From NCBI GenBank assembly GCA_037157565.1, contig JAZHRO010000036.1, positions 22,680,501 to 22,744,500 of the forward strand: a stretch of 64,000 nt of DNA, given 5' to 3'. The stretch comes from Thalassia testudinum. Taxonomy: Eukaryota; Streptophyta; Magnoliopsida; Alismatales; Hydrocharitaceae. Shown one piece after another: positions 11,643-23,106 of the stretch; the stretch's first letter is position 1; every line of letters begins with the position of its first letter. The position numbers and the translations under genes are program-made. The notes under the pieces were generated by a model. The model worked only from the letters and a program-made list of their open reading frames with translations, ran no database searches and was not told where the DNA came from.

Positions 11643-12150
11643 CCCCTTCCAACCAACCATTCACGGCATTCGCTTCCCTTGCAACTACTCTACCCCTCTC
11701 TTAGATAGCTTTAGGCCCTCTTGAAATTGCCAGAGACTACGAGCCGCCGACGGAGCCTTTTCCACCACCGTGGCTGCCTCGCCGCCCTCCCTCTCTGTCT
11801 TTCTTCCTCTCTTTTAAGCATGTATCCAATGTTTTAATTTATGAATTAAAGCTGCATGATTAATGAAGTTATTTTCCATTCAGTTGTCTACTTTATTTCC
11901 TATCCAAGTTGCATGTTAAAGAATGAAACGACTCTAACCCTAATCTCTCTCTCTCTCTCACTTTTCACCTGCACCTTTTCGCAAGCAAAACTCCACGATT
12001 TTCGTGACAATAAGTGATAAGAGAAATTTAGTTTTCACGCCTCCCTGAGACCGACACTCGGACTCATCTGTTTCTTTACCTTAAAATCGGTGTTGCAAGT
12101 GCGAACTATAACGACACTTCTTAACACACGCACGGGCGCACGTCAGTTTT

Positions 12151-12168
12151 TGGCATCATTGCCGGGGA
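12151..12168 (+). promoter_or_regulatory. Primer binding site of element B
   Basis: TGGCATCATTGCCGGGGA, five bases after the LTR end. It differs from the intact form in element 1 by three transitions, at positions corresponding to CpG in that form. Confidence 0.85.
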
Positions 12169-13400
12169 GGCAACAGAGTTGTTTTGTCACTTCCATTCCG
12201 CATCCATTCTCACATCGTCTAACGCCTTGTCACCTTTTTTTTACTTGATGGTTGCAGGAATTCTGCACTTGGACGACGAAGCGGTGCATCCCATGATTGT
12301 AACAAGGGAGTAGAAGCAACAAGGACCGGTAGTGAGTAAGTCTTCACTCATGACTGTTTGCTTGCATGAAAAACTAAAAAAATTGTAAAAATTGAAAAAA
12401 ATTGGCGTGGTGTATGATTACTTGGCCCACATCCTTAACACATCACCCAACAAAAAAATGTACACTCTAACATTCTAAATAAATTCTTGGAGTGTTCTTT
12501 TCTCTTTCTGAGTGGTGTTTGCGAAGCTACCGTGGATTGACTTGGACCGCACCACTCAACCCTAAAAATGACTCATCTGATAGAAGCTGCATGATCATTA
12601 GGATGAGTACATTAGGGTTTTAGAGCCTCTACAGAATAAAAGGAAATCTACTTTCACCAAATTGTGTGCAAAATTTGACGTGACCACTGAAACTTGTCTG
12701 AAAACATTAAGACACGTCAAACCTAAAAGACACTAAAGTAAGGATGAAACACTAAAAGACACCACATCTTGAAAAAAATCCTTGCTTGAAAACCATGCTT
12801 CAATAGAAGCACACACTCTGAAAGTGGAAAATTAAGAGGCACCACCCCAATCAATGCCTCATCACATAACCCTAGCACAAGCACTATCCTAGCCCTTTTA
12901 AAACTGAGTAGACGTGCCCTAGGCAGGACTGAGTTAAGTCTCAAAAGGCGAGGTTTTGTTCACTGGGCACTTGGCTTTCATTCCCTTGGTAGAATCTGGT
13001 GACTAGGGTGCAGGGCAATGTCAAACTACTACGGTTGTGGGGTCTACGGAACCGACGGCGCAAGCCAAAGGAAGAACCTTCCCTGCAATCCACTCGTAAT
13101 CAACCTGGCCAGATTAGCCTTGGGAAGGGGAGTCCAGTGCTTACGGACTTAATCACCCCTTTTGAGACTTCTAAGTCTCCTAAGGAATACACCATAAGGA
13201 CTAGGCTTGTTTTGTTGGTTGAACACACTTCTCGCATCTGTCGCTCTCTGCATCCCCTCCTGTTCTTCTCTAGTGTATGCACGGGAGATGCTCACTGCAT
13301 CCCGAGTTGTTTATTTTGGGACGGGAATCTAGGCGATGTGATTCTGTTAGAAACATGGCTGAACCTAGATGAGGCTAAGGATCAACCCCCACCAGACACA
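12169..13400 (+). other. Element B leader
   Basis: No credible coding frame before gag. Around 12757-12800 a segment with CCACATCT..TTGCTTGAAAACCA is also found in the leader of non-autonomous element G (56327-56365). A shared leader is the expected place for a common packaging signal. Confidence 0.6.
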
Positions 13401-15190
13401 ATGGCCATCATCCAAGCCCAAATTAATGCAAACCACCGGCTTCAGCAACAACAGATCCACACCATCATGCAAGCCATACACTAGTTATAGAACCCACAAG
13501 GGCAACCACCTCTTGATATACCACCATTTCAGGATCAACCGAGGCCCGTCCGTGATTTCTATAATCCTTCCGCTATTAAAGTCGAGACACACCTTAGGAT
13601 CCCCGAAGGGGGAGATGATTTTGAGCTAAAACCAAATGTCTTAAGTCTGATCCAGAGCCACTTCCATGTAAGCTCAAATGTGGACCCATTCCAACACCTA
13701 GAGGATCTCGACAGCATAGCACGAACTGTGAAACCTAGGAACATTAGCCTTGACATTGTTCTAATTAAGATGTTCCCCTTCTCATTGAGAGACAAGGCTT
13801 CTCACTGGCTTAGAACCCTAGGTAGACCCATCACCACCTGGGAAGAACTGAGGCATGCATTTCTAAAGAAATTCTTCTCCACAGGAAAGACCAATGCCCT
13901 CAGAAGAGCTATTATTACCTTCACACTCCAGGGTGGGGAACAGTTCCATGAGGCATGGGAAAGATTTAATGAAATTTTGAGGAAATGCCCACACCACAAA
14001 GTACCAAGGTGGCAATTGGCCCAGATTTTCTACCACGGTCTGGACAGCAACCTACAGAACTTCGTCGATGCCTCATGCGGGTGGAACTTCCTGAACAAGG
14101 ACAAGGAGAGCACGTTTGAGCTGTTTGAGTCCATGAGTGAAAATTCCCTCAACAATGCCTCCATGACCTAGTTTAACAGGTCCAGTCAACCCCATGGTGG
14201 GATTTATGAGGTACAAGCAAATTCTGGAATGGTTGACATGGATATCATTGCCAAGAAACTAGATCGAGTGGAATTGGTGGACAGAAAGATTGATGAGCTA
14301 CTGAACCAGACCAGGAACCCATTACAGACCTTCTCCCTAGCAAAGGGAGCACATAATGTTGACCTGGTCCAGCCCTTAACCCAACTAAACCTAGAACAAC
14401 CCCTGACCACGTTCCAGGGAGGGACCTTTGCTCCCTCAACCCTTGATTACTCTCTTCCCTCTCCATCGACGTCGGCTATCCTTGAAGATGTGCAAGCTAT
14501 CCAAGGTTATGCTAAACCTGACCCTTTCTCCAACACTTACAACATTGGCTGACGTAACCACCCCAACTTCGGTTGGACAAACCAGAAACCACCGCAATTC
14601 CAAAATCAGCCCAGGCCAAACCAGCAGCCACACTTACCCCCTATCAGCAAGGACCACCAGTTAGACCCCCATATAATCAAAATAGGGAGGCCCCTCGCCC
14701 ACAAAATCAAATGGACACCCTAATAAAGATGATGGCTGACATGAACCAGAAACATCAGGAGGAAATGGCCTTGGTAAAGGGACAGTTAAGCCAACTCTTG
14801 GACTGTAAACAATAAGGATCTCTTCCTTCCCAGCCACAACCGAACCCGCGAAACATAATTAATAGAGGCCCCAATTCTCAAGGGTTCCAAGGCAATCCCG
14901 GGCAGGCTCACAAGGTCCAGCTAGCCCCACAAACACCCCCTGGGTTTGATGCTTCTTCATCCTCGTCTTCTCAAGTCTCAACCCATGGTCCCAATGCCTT
15001 TGTGAATGCAGTGACCTTGAGAAGCGACACCAAAACCCAGGATCCCAAATGGCTGACTCTCCCCGAGACTTCACTCGCTGAAATACCCAACTCAGAAGAA
15101 GCACCAGAAAAACTCAAGGACCCAGAAATAGATCCGATCCACATTCGGACACCCTACCCTGAGGCCTTGTAAACAATCAAGAAAAAGAAG
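13401..15190 (+). pseudogene. Element B gag
   Basis: The frame opens with ATG at 13401 (MAIIQAQINANHRL), meets stops at about 13482, then runs through the retrotransposon gag domain: MFPFSLRDKASHWLRTL, FFSTGKTNALRRAI, ERFNEILRKCPHH, IFYHGLDSNLQNFVDA. A second segment from 14229 (KKLDRVELVDRKIDELLNQ) resembles the coiled region after the capsid domain. The frame changes near 14630 into a Pro/Gln/Asn-rich tail (YQQGPPVRPPYNQ) and a helical stretch around 14715-14815. No CCHC zinc knuckle is visible, as is common for this lineage. Gag forms the virus-like particle. The copy is broken by several stops and one frameshift. Confidence 0.8.
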
Positions 15191-15800
15191 AATGTTATGG
15201 AAACTGAGGATCTTTTGGAGATCTTTAAGCAGGTACAGATTAATATTCTGCTCCTCGAAGTCGTTATGCACATACCGACTTATGCCAAGTTTTTAAAAGA
15301 TGCCTGTACACCCAAACGTAAGCCAAGACCTCGAGCGCCTAGGAAGGTTGTGCTCTCCGAACAAGCAAGTTTTGTAATATCCAGCAACCTTCCGCTCAAG
15401 CGAACTGACCTAAGAGCACCCCTGATTTCCTGCAATATCGAGGACATGACATTTGATAGAGTGCTCCTGGACTTAGGTGCTTCTATTAATCTGATTCCAA
15501 CAACCCTGTACCACCAATTTGGTTTTGGAGAGTTGACACCTACACCTGTCACCATCCTACTGGATGATAGATCGGTGAAAACCCCGAAGGGGGTTGTCGA
15601 GGATGTAATCGTACGGGTCAAGGACTTTCATTACCTGGTCGACTTCTTGGTGCTCGACATGGAAGTCCCTGAAAAATTACATAACGCACCCACAATCTTA
15701 GGCAGAGCTTTCTTAGCTACAGCTAAGGCAAACATTGATTGTGACATGGGATGTATGGAAATCGCCTTCGGAGACAGGAAAATGCAATTGGATATCTTTC
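15191..15800 (+). pseudogene. Element B protease
   Basis: Begins with the family leader METEDLLEIFKQVQINILLLE and YAKFLKDACTPKRK, typical of the Athila/Tat Gag-Pol junction. The retropepsin catalytic loop LLDLGASINLIP lies near 15467-15500, followed by the flap region LDDRSVKTPKGVVEDVIV and the closing block ILGRAFLATAKANIDCDMG. This domain is uninterrupted from 15197, one of the longest open stretches in the element. It would cleave the polyprotein inside the particle. Confidence 0.88.
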
Positions 15801-16830
15801 GGGTGATAAAGTCTTTCCTTGTGATTATTAATTCTCATCTAACCAAGGATCAGGAACTCAAGTTGACCGCAACCCTTTCAGAACATCGGGCTGCCATTGG
15901 TTGGACCATTTTGGACTTGAGAGGAATTAGCCCCACCTATTGCACCCATAAGATTTTCCTGGAAGATGGGGCACGACCCTCCCACCAGATGTAGAGACGT
16001 CTAAACCCAAGCATGTGGGAAGTCGTTAAGAAGGAAATTATCAAGTGGCTTGACGCCGACATCATCTATCCTATCTTCGATAGCCCCTAGGTGAGCCCCA
16101 CTCAAGTGGTTCCAAAGAAAGCCGGGCTCACCGTTGTCACCAATGATCATGGTGAATCCATCCCCTCCCGTACCACCACAGCATGGTGGGTGTGTATTGA
16201 TTATAGGAAGCTCAATGAAGCCACTAAGAAGGATCATTTCCCCTTGCCATTCATTGACCAAATCATTGAATGATTGGTACGGAAAAGGTATTTTTGCTTC
16301 TTGGATGGATATTCAGGATATAACCAAGTCGCAATTGCTCTGGAAGATCAAGAAAAGACAACATTCACTTGCCCGTACGGCACGTTTGCATCCCGTCGAA
16401 TGCTGTTCGGGCTATGCAACGCACCTGCTACCTTCCAGCGTTGCATGCTAGCCATTTTTTCAGAAATGGTGGGTGAATACCTAGAGGTCATTATGGATGA
16501 TTTCTCTATATTTGGGAATTCATTCGACCATTGTTTGAGAAACTTGGAGAAAATCCTGAAATGATGTATCAAGGTTAATTTGGTGTTAAGTTGGGAAAAG
16601 AGCCATTTTATGTTTCAAGAAGGAATTATCCTCGATCACATCGTATTGCATAGGGGCATCGAGGTAGATCGGGCTAAGGTTGATTTGATTTCCAAACTTC
16701 CTCCACCTAGCTCGGTCTGACAGATTCGCTCATTTCTGGGACACGTTGGCTTCTATCAAAGGTTCATTAAAGACTTTTCCAAGCTTTCCAAACCCTTAAC
16801 CGACCTTCTGGCCAACGACGCCATATTCCA
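15801..16830 (+). pseudogene. Element B reverse transcriptase
   Basis: Entry motif AAIGWTILDLRGISP, then [51 protein letters not shown] and the active site VIMDDFSIFGNSF near 16489-16527. All segments are in one frame but interrupted by TAG at 15992, TAG at 16088, TGA at 16271, TGA at 16562 and TGA at 16718. Comparison with element A shows each replaces a Gln, Trp or Arg codon by a single transition. It copied the element RNA into cDNA; this copy is dead. Confidence 0.88.
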
Positions 16831-17300
16831 CATGTCTTCTGATTGCATCCAGGCTTATCACACCCTCCGGGACTTAGTCTCCACAGCACCTGTACTTCAG
16901 CCCCCGGATTGGTCCCAGGACTTTGAGATTATGTGTGATGCATCAGATTTTGCCATAGGCGCTGTCCTGGGACAAAGACAAGACAAGAAACCCCTGGTGA
17001 TCTACTACGTGAGCAAAATGTTGGACGAGGCCCAACGAAATTATACGGTCACAGAGAAAGAATTGCTCGCTGTAGTCTTCGGACTTGAGAAGTTTCGATC
17101 ATACTTGCTGGGATCTCACGTGACCATCTATATTGACCATTCAACCATCCAGCACCTGTTGGCCAAGAAGGACGCAAAGCCAAGGCTCATCAGATGGATC
17201 TTGCTCTTGCAGGAATTTGACCTGGAAATCTGTGACAAGGCCAAATTGAAGAATGTGGTGGCTGACCACTTGTCTAGACTTCATCTAGACCGCATTGGAC
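16831..17300 (+). pseudogene. Element B RNase H
   Basis: Continuous open frame from 16832 with [56 protein letters not shown] and [10 protein letters not shown]: catalytic Asp, Glu and Asp are all present. It is in the same frame as the RT before it. It belongs to the ordinary Ty3/gypsy RNase H; I saw no second, archaeal-type RNase H, which some Tat elements carry. Confidence 0.88.
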
Positions 17301-18646
17301 CCTCCCTACCTCTATCTAACACCTTCCCCGATGAACACATTCTAGCTGTGCAAGACAAGAGACTACCTTGGTATGCTGACTACGTCAACTACCTAGTTGT
17401 AGGACAAACCCCGCACAGCTGGTCCAGACAGCAACGGGACAGGTTCTTGGCTGAGGCCAAGCACTATTTCTGGGATGATCCCATGTTGTTTCACCTCTGT
17501 GCTGACCAGATCATCAGGAGGTGTATCCCCGAGAACGAAGTTCTGAGTGTGCTTTCCTTCTATCATGACCAGGCTTGTGGTGGCCACTTCTCTTGAAAGA
17601 AAATGGCTGCAAAGGTTCTGTAGTCTGGATTTTACTGGCCTTGCCAATTTAAGGATGCACACAACTTTGCCAAGACTTGCTCACGCTGCCAAATGCTGGA
17701 GACCATGACCAGGAAAGATATGATGCCCCTCCATCCCATCTTGATTATAGAAATCTTCGACGTGTGGGGTATCGATTTTATGGGCCCCTTTCCACCATCC
17801 AACGGCTTCGAGTATATCCTAGTCTCGGTATACTATGTTTCTAAATGGATTGAAGCAGTCGCCACCCACCGATGCGATCATAGGACTGTCATGGACTTTG
17901 TTAAGCAGAACATCTTTTCCCGATTTGGAATACCAAAGGCCATGATCAGTGATGGTGGAAGTCATTTTATCCACTCCCAATTTCGTGCCCTACTTAGAAA
18001 ATGCGGGGTTAACCGCCGCATTGCTACCCTGTATCATCTGCAAACAAATGGGCAGACCGAGGTCTCAAATAGACAAATCAAGAACATTTTACAAAAGACT
18101 GTGAGACCTGACAGGAATGACTGGTCCACACGACTAGATGATGCCCTATGAGCATACAGGACCGCTTTCAAGAACCCGATAGGCATGTCGCCTTATCGCC
18201 TGATCTTTGGCAAAGCCTGCCATCTTCCTGTCGAATTGGAACACCAGGCTTACTGGGTTGTCAAGCAATGTAACATGGATTCCCAGTTAGCCAGTGCGCA
18301 GAGGATGCTCCAACTATCTGAGCTCGAAGAAATTCGTCGGGACGCCTTTGAGAATAGTTGACTGTATAAGGAGAAAATGAAAGCCATCCATGATCGACTT
18401 ATCCATAGAAAGACCTTTGAGCCTAACCAGCAAGTCTAGCTGCTTGATGGCTGCTTAAAACTCTTCCCGGGGAAACTTAAGTCCAAATGGACAGGACCAT
18501 TTCGAATGGTTAAGCCTTACTCTAATGGGGTGGTTGACATCGCTGATCCGAACACTGGGCACACTTTTACAGTTAATGGTCAAAGATTAAAACACTTCCT
18601 AGCCCAGGTTCCCCCAAAGGAGAGTGTCACCCTCATTGAGGGATGA
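17301..18646 (+). pseudogene. Element B integrase
   Basis: Linker, then the HHCC zinc domain ([14 protein letters not shown] near 17683), and the DDE core: DVWGIDFMGPFPP (first Asp), ISDGGSHF (second Asp), NGQTEVSNRQIK (Glu). The C-terminal block FPGKLKSKWTGPF and NGQRLKHFL follows, and the frame ends at TGA 18644-18646. Premature stops at 17594, 17623, 18149, 18359 and 18437 each fit Arg, Gln or Trp codons changed by one transition. VDYVSKW is VYYVSKW here, a missense change. Confidence 0.88.
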
Positions 18647-19375
18647 CACGAAGCACCGCTCAGCTGGAGGCGTTAAACTCAGCGCTTCCTGGGAGGCAAC
18701 CCAGAGGATTCAGACTGATCCGGTATTTTATGTCACTAGGTACTATCTTTTTGAACCCCTGTTGCATCCATGTATTTACCAATGAGGGCATTGTCCAACT
18801 TAAGCATGGGGGATTGTAAATTGCATGATCCTGAGCTATTTAATCAGTCTGAATAAAATAAAATTAAAGAAAAAAAATTTTGAATTTAGGAGGAAACTTA
18901 GGCATTAGAAACTTGTCAATGGTGGGAAATAATACCAAAAGAACTTGAACACTTAGACTTTTCAGGCCTTCAGGGTTAATCAGCCCTGGTGTCCGTTAAA
19001 ATATGGATTTAGCTTCGAATCCTTGCAACCTTAAGCTACTCTAATCCACCTACTAAATAAGGTGATAAGTATACAACTTATCAACTCACCCTCTAACTTA
19101 GAAGAACTTTGAGTTTAAGCATCTGCACACATTCTTGCACAGACTCACTCCTTGGAGATTTTGACAAAAATTGGGTAGCTAATGAACTCTCTAGGGTGGT
19201 ATGGCTGGCAAGTTGTCGTGGGTAACAGTCCATTGGCAGGTTGTCCAGAGCCCAGCCATGGGATCACTTCTTCTTCATTGCCTCTAGGTACATTTAATAT
19301 CAGGGAAGCCACCTACAAAAAAAAAGGAAAAAAAAAAAGAAAACAAAATAAACCACACTTCACCGCACGAGTATG
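18647..19375 (+). promoter_or_regulatory. Element B post-pol conserved non-coding region, first part
   Basis: Directly after pol lies AGCTGGAGGCGTTAAACTCAG and CTGGGAGGCAACCCAG (18661-18705), a known feature of this lineage that folds as TGGG..CCCA. Then come a purine-rich tract TAAGCATGGGGGATT (18801-18815), a hairpin-forming TCAGG..CCTTCAGGG stretch (18960-18990), ATAAGT..ACTTAT with CTCACCCTC (19060-19100), and the first copy of a duplicated module (19199-19258). A purine-rich run (19316-19350) ends the segment. All have counterparts in A, G and J. No env-like frame is present. Confidence 0.7.
19199..19258 (+). repeat. Twin module, copy 1, element B
   Basis: About 60 bp beginning GTATGGCTGGCAAGTTGTCG and containing GGGTAACAGTCCATTGG and GGTTGTCCAGAGCCCAG. 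The second copy is at 21631-21690, and the solo LTR is inserted between the copies. Both copies exist in A, G and J. Confidence 0.8.
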
Positions 19376-20618
19376 TGTTTGCACCTCAAAACACGCCTAT
19401 AATAACGCCTTCTTATGCTATTTTCTAGCATTAACTATGTATATTATAATCCTATAGCCACATTTGTAAAAACGGTTGCATGCATGCATTTAATCAAGAG
19501 AGGAAGAGGAGTGAAACAATCGCCTGCATAGTTACATTTTTCTTCAAGTGCCTCCTTGCAAAATCACCCTCTTTTTATTTTTCCTCTTGATTTCTTCTTT
19601 TCTCTCCTTCCCGTGGCTGCACTCTTCCCGCAGCTGCATGCAGTAGCCACGCAGCACTTCTTCCCGTCACTTCTCCCTGCCAACGCCGCTCCCTATAGCT
19701 GCAACTCGCACACCCTCTCCCTGCTGCAGCCGGCACGCCACTCTCTCCTCCTCTATAAGTAGCTGCAGCTTCATCCTCGCAACGAAGGCTGCTGCAGCAA
19801 CAAAAACTCGCAGCCATCTTCTCCACCGCTTTCCCCTCCCATACGTCGGCCCTCCGTCGAGGAGGCACCCGGCGAGCAGGAGAACCCACTGTGGTGCACA
19901 CCACCACAGTGGGAGCACCACCGCCCAGCTCTTCGACGAGCCGGTGGGCGTGGTGCATTCCCTCGCTTCATTTTTTTTCTTTAACGCCATTGCCGCCGCT
20001 CCAAGCTTCGAAGCTTGAAGTCGCGGCAGCAGCAGCCACGCAGCAGCAGCAGCAGGTCCTCCCGCCTCCTCCGCGACCTTACCCGCAGGCGCGCAACCCT
20101 CCGCGCTCGCCTGCAGGCCCGTTCCCCGCCTCCGTCTCCATTCTGTCCACCCCGCATTGCACCCACAGCCGGCCGCCACGCGCACTGCAGCGGCCGGTTA
20201 CGGCCTCGCACCGACCCCTGCCCTCCTCCGCAACCCTCCGCGACCGAGTGCAGACTCCCCGCCGCCTTCTCCGAGCGCGCCATCACCTGCTCTCTGTCCT
20301 CGCTTCCGGTCTGCAGTAGATGCCTCACGTCCTCTACGTGAAGGCGCGGTGCACCGCGACGGTCAGACGTTCGCCTTCGCCTTCAGACGACGCGGCGTCA
20401 GACGTCCGCCACCTCTTGCAGACGTCTTAACTCGCGCGTCCGCGATCTCCCTCTCTCTCTGCCGATCTCTCCCGCGCGCATCCGCTCGATCTCTCCCGCC
20501 CGCTCTCTCTCTGTCTGGTGCTCTCTCTCTCTTTTATTTAACTCACAGCAACACACACACACACATTCACCGACGCACACACACATTCACCGACACACAC
20601 ACACACACACTTATAGTA

Positions 20619-20649
<31 letters not shown>

Positions 20650-20830
20650 TACATATATCTATATATATATACTTATATACATAGTATATCTATATAGTTA
20701 TGTATACATACATATATATATAATATATATATATATCTACTTATATATACATCTATATACTTATACATATACTTACATATATATAGACATATATACTTAT
20801 ATACATATATATATATAAATATCTATATAC

Positions 20831-20861
<31 letters not shown>

Positions 20862-21630
20862 TATACACCTATATATATAAACACATATATATCTATATAT
20901 ATATATATATACATATATAACTATACATTTATATATATATATATATATATTTACTATACGCTGTATCGCAGGAATATCTGCACCAATTGCTGATATTTCC
21001 TGATACACGCGTGCAAAAAAAAAAAGCGTGGTCCCATACATCATCCATCCTCCATCCACACTCCACGCGGCACCTAGTCGTATTGGTTGCGTCTCTCTAG
21101 ACGTCGACTGACTCGACATAGTGCTACACTCCATCGCCACCTCCACCCCCACCCCTTTATATATATACTACATATATATATACATACTATATTTACTTTC
21201 TGTCTATTTGCTTTTCTGTTAGCAAAAAGATTAAAAAAATACATAAAAAAGAAAAGATAATCTTTGACTTGCAGGTACCTCGTCTTGCGAGTAGCAAGAC
21301 TTGTTTTGGGACTCTGTTTGGCTAAAAGCCAAGGACACAATTTTGAGGGTGTGCCTCAAGAACAAGGATTACCATAAAAAACCTAAATAAGAAAAACACC
21401 AAAAACACAATAAACGAACGGAAGAGACGCGTTTTAAGGAAAACGTAGAAACTCGACTTTAACCCCACTTCCCTGTGTTCGACCCTGGGCCTAAAAGCGA
21501 CAAGATGAAATCAATTAGGCCAGGTTAAAAAATTTTGTAAAGAGATGGTTAGGTCTGAATTAGGTTAACCACTATACACATTTCAACGATAAAAATATCA
21601 TATTAACAACCTATTCGGGCCGACCCATCA
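19376..21630 (+). mobile_element. Solo LTR (2.26 kb) inserted in element B
   Basis: TG (TGTTTGCACC) to CA (GACCCATCA), flanked by the direct repeat GTATG at 19371-19375 and 21631-21635. It has no PBS and no coding domain. A TATA box (CTCTATAAGTAG) near 19752 and a 3'-proximal CCCTGTGTTCGACCCTGGG block near 21472 identify it as a plus-strand Athila/Tat-type LTR. Inside are a GC-rich segment (19970-20430) with several TCAGACGTC motifs, AC repeats near 20550-20610 and a long TA-rich tract. Open frames through the GC-rich part are compositional. It arose by LTR-LTR recombination after insertion into B. Confidence 0.85.
20617..20955. repeat. TA-rich microsatellite in the solo LTR
   Basis: About 340 bp of imperfect (TA)n/(CATATA)n, just after AC-dinucleotide runs. 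Such a tract can form cruciforms and is prone to length change. Apparent proteins rich in Tyr and Ile from it are artefacts. Confidence 0.9.
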
Positions 21631-22260
21631 GTATGGCTGGCAAGTGATCGTGGGTAACAGCCCATTGGTCGGTTGTCCAGAGCCCAGCTCAGTAATTGCA
21701 CAAAAAGAACCAAAACACTTAAGGAAGAAGCGGGGAAGTAGTATACACCGGGGAGATATACACTGGAAAAATCCTTGTATTCACCCCAATTAAAACAAAC
21801 ATAGGGAGAAAGCTACCAATCGAACAAATACACCTTCAGGCAAAATACTTCCTCTTCCAATCACCTAGGGGCATAAAACCCGAAGTTTGTCTGAATTACC
21901 GTTGAATGAGTCTATCACAATCTTCACACCAGGATGCTTAGCACTCAGGGTTTTGACCGAGTTTTGGGTGTGTTGGGTAGCCGTAAAAAGTTACAAACCC
22001 ACTCTGAATTCCAAAAAAATTCTAAAAAAATATATATACATATACATATGTATATTTACATACATTAAAGCAAGGATTCAGGCGATTCATATTTTGGCAG
22101 ACACACGGGTGCTGCTTAGTCTTTGTAGATTAAGATCTTAGTATATTTCCTCCTATTGACAAGTGACAAAGTGCCTAAGCAATTACTTCTTAAATTCTGA
22201 CAGAAAATAAAGGCTAGAATAAACCTTGCCAGGGACTAGCAAGGAGTAAACATGGGGGTA
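21631..22260 (+). promoter_or_regulatory. Element B post-pol region, second part, with polypurine tract
   Basis: Contains twin module copy 2 (21631-21690), the conserved block GGGAGATATACACTGG with GAGAAAGCTACC (21751-21825), a TTTTGGCAGACAC element with AGAC..GTCT pairing (about 22090-22125), and the polypurine tract AGGAGTAAACATGGGGG immediately before the 3' LTR. The tract would prime plus-strand DNA synthesis. The first purine tract of this element lies just after pol. Confidence 0.75.
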
Positions 22261-22687
22261 TGATAACACTGCATATAGGGGTGATAATTTTGTTAAATAG
22301 GGCCAATCCTAAGAATGAAAGGCACAACATAAGTAGAATGGGAGCATCGCATGTATCATATGCTAAGATTGCTTATAAGATAGTATTAACAGCCATTTGT
22401 ATAAGCACTTGTCAAAGCAGGCCTCAGATGAGCAATCGGACCGCACAGATGGATTCAGAATGACGAACGGAGTCTAACAGACTCAAAATCGGCCAAATCT
22501 GACATCCAGAGCTCCCACAATGGGCCCAAGAAGTTTTGACCATTGATCTGATGATCAATGGCCCTCGATGCGCCACGTGGCACTCGCTTCCACCTTCAAC
22601 CAGAGATCAGATCTTTGATGTCGATCTCTGATCGAACGGCTAAGAACCGCACGCTTGCCCGCGGTCGCCGTGACCAAGTAGCGGGCG

Positions 22688-22739
22688 TGGCACAGCGGTT
22701 AAAGTGCAAGCCTGCGCCCATGCGACGTGGGTTCAAGCC
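22688..22739 (+). promoter_or_regulatory. tRNA-like Pol III A and B boxes in element B 3' LTR
   Basis: TGGCACAGCGG at 22688 fits the Pol III A box and GGTTCAAGCC at 22730 fits the B box, 42 bases apart. It sits in U3, about 410 bp upstream of the TATA box. Confidence 0.65.
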
Positions 22740-23037
22740 TCACAGTGCGGGAATTTGAAGACAGCAAGGCATGCGAACGAAATTCAGCCGTAGATCTGCA
22801 TGCAAATGGTGACGATAGCACCACACGGCGCTGATCAGCCATGCATGCACGCATGCTGGACAACAACGCCTGCATGCACGTGCACTCAAGGCGCGATCCG
22901 AGCGCGCCCGGGCTAAGATCTCGGTCGTCCGATCTTTGATCGGACGACTCTCATGCCGCGCCCACAGATCGAGCGCAAGGAAGAATGGTGCAGGTGAGCG
23001 ACCAACAAGCTGGGGGCTTCACCAAAATTTTTTGAAC

Positions 23038-23106
23038 GGTTTTAGCGACATCCGGGATGTCACTAAAACCCCTTCTTCCTTTGGAAAGCCCTTTTCCCTA
23101 TTTAAG
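23038..23106 (+). promoter_or_regulatory. Element B 3' LTR promoter: palindrome and TATA box
   Basis: GGTTTTAGCGACATCC (23038-23053) and its complement (23055-23070) pair over 16 bp with one mismatch and a single-base centre. The TATA box CTATTTAAG is at 23098. Confidence 0.7.

Larger units (their letters stand above)
10769..12145 (+). repeat. 5' LTR of element B
   Basis: Starts TAATAACATTGC (decayed TG) and ends CGCACGTCA directly before the spacer and PBS. U3 contains a paired motif (GATC..GATCGGA(T/C)GGC at about 11143 and 11465), a tRNA-like A/B box pair, a strong palindrome and a TATA box. U5 contains CTCCCTGAGACCGACACTCGG near 12042, a block shared in altered form with other LTRs here. 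The long frames crossing U3 are not genes. Confidence 0.9.

Noticed and set aside
19891..20684. Several overlapping long frames in a GC-rich region
   Set aside because: They lie in a solo LTR with mapped ends and target duplication; overlapping frames on both strands indicate GC bias, and they run into AC and TA microsatellites.
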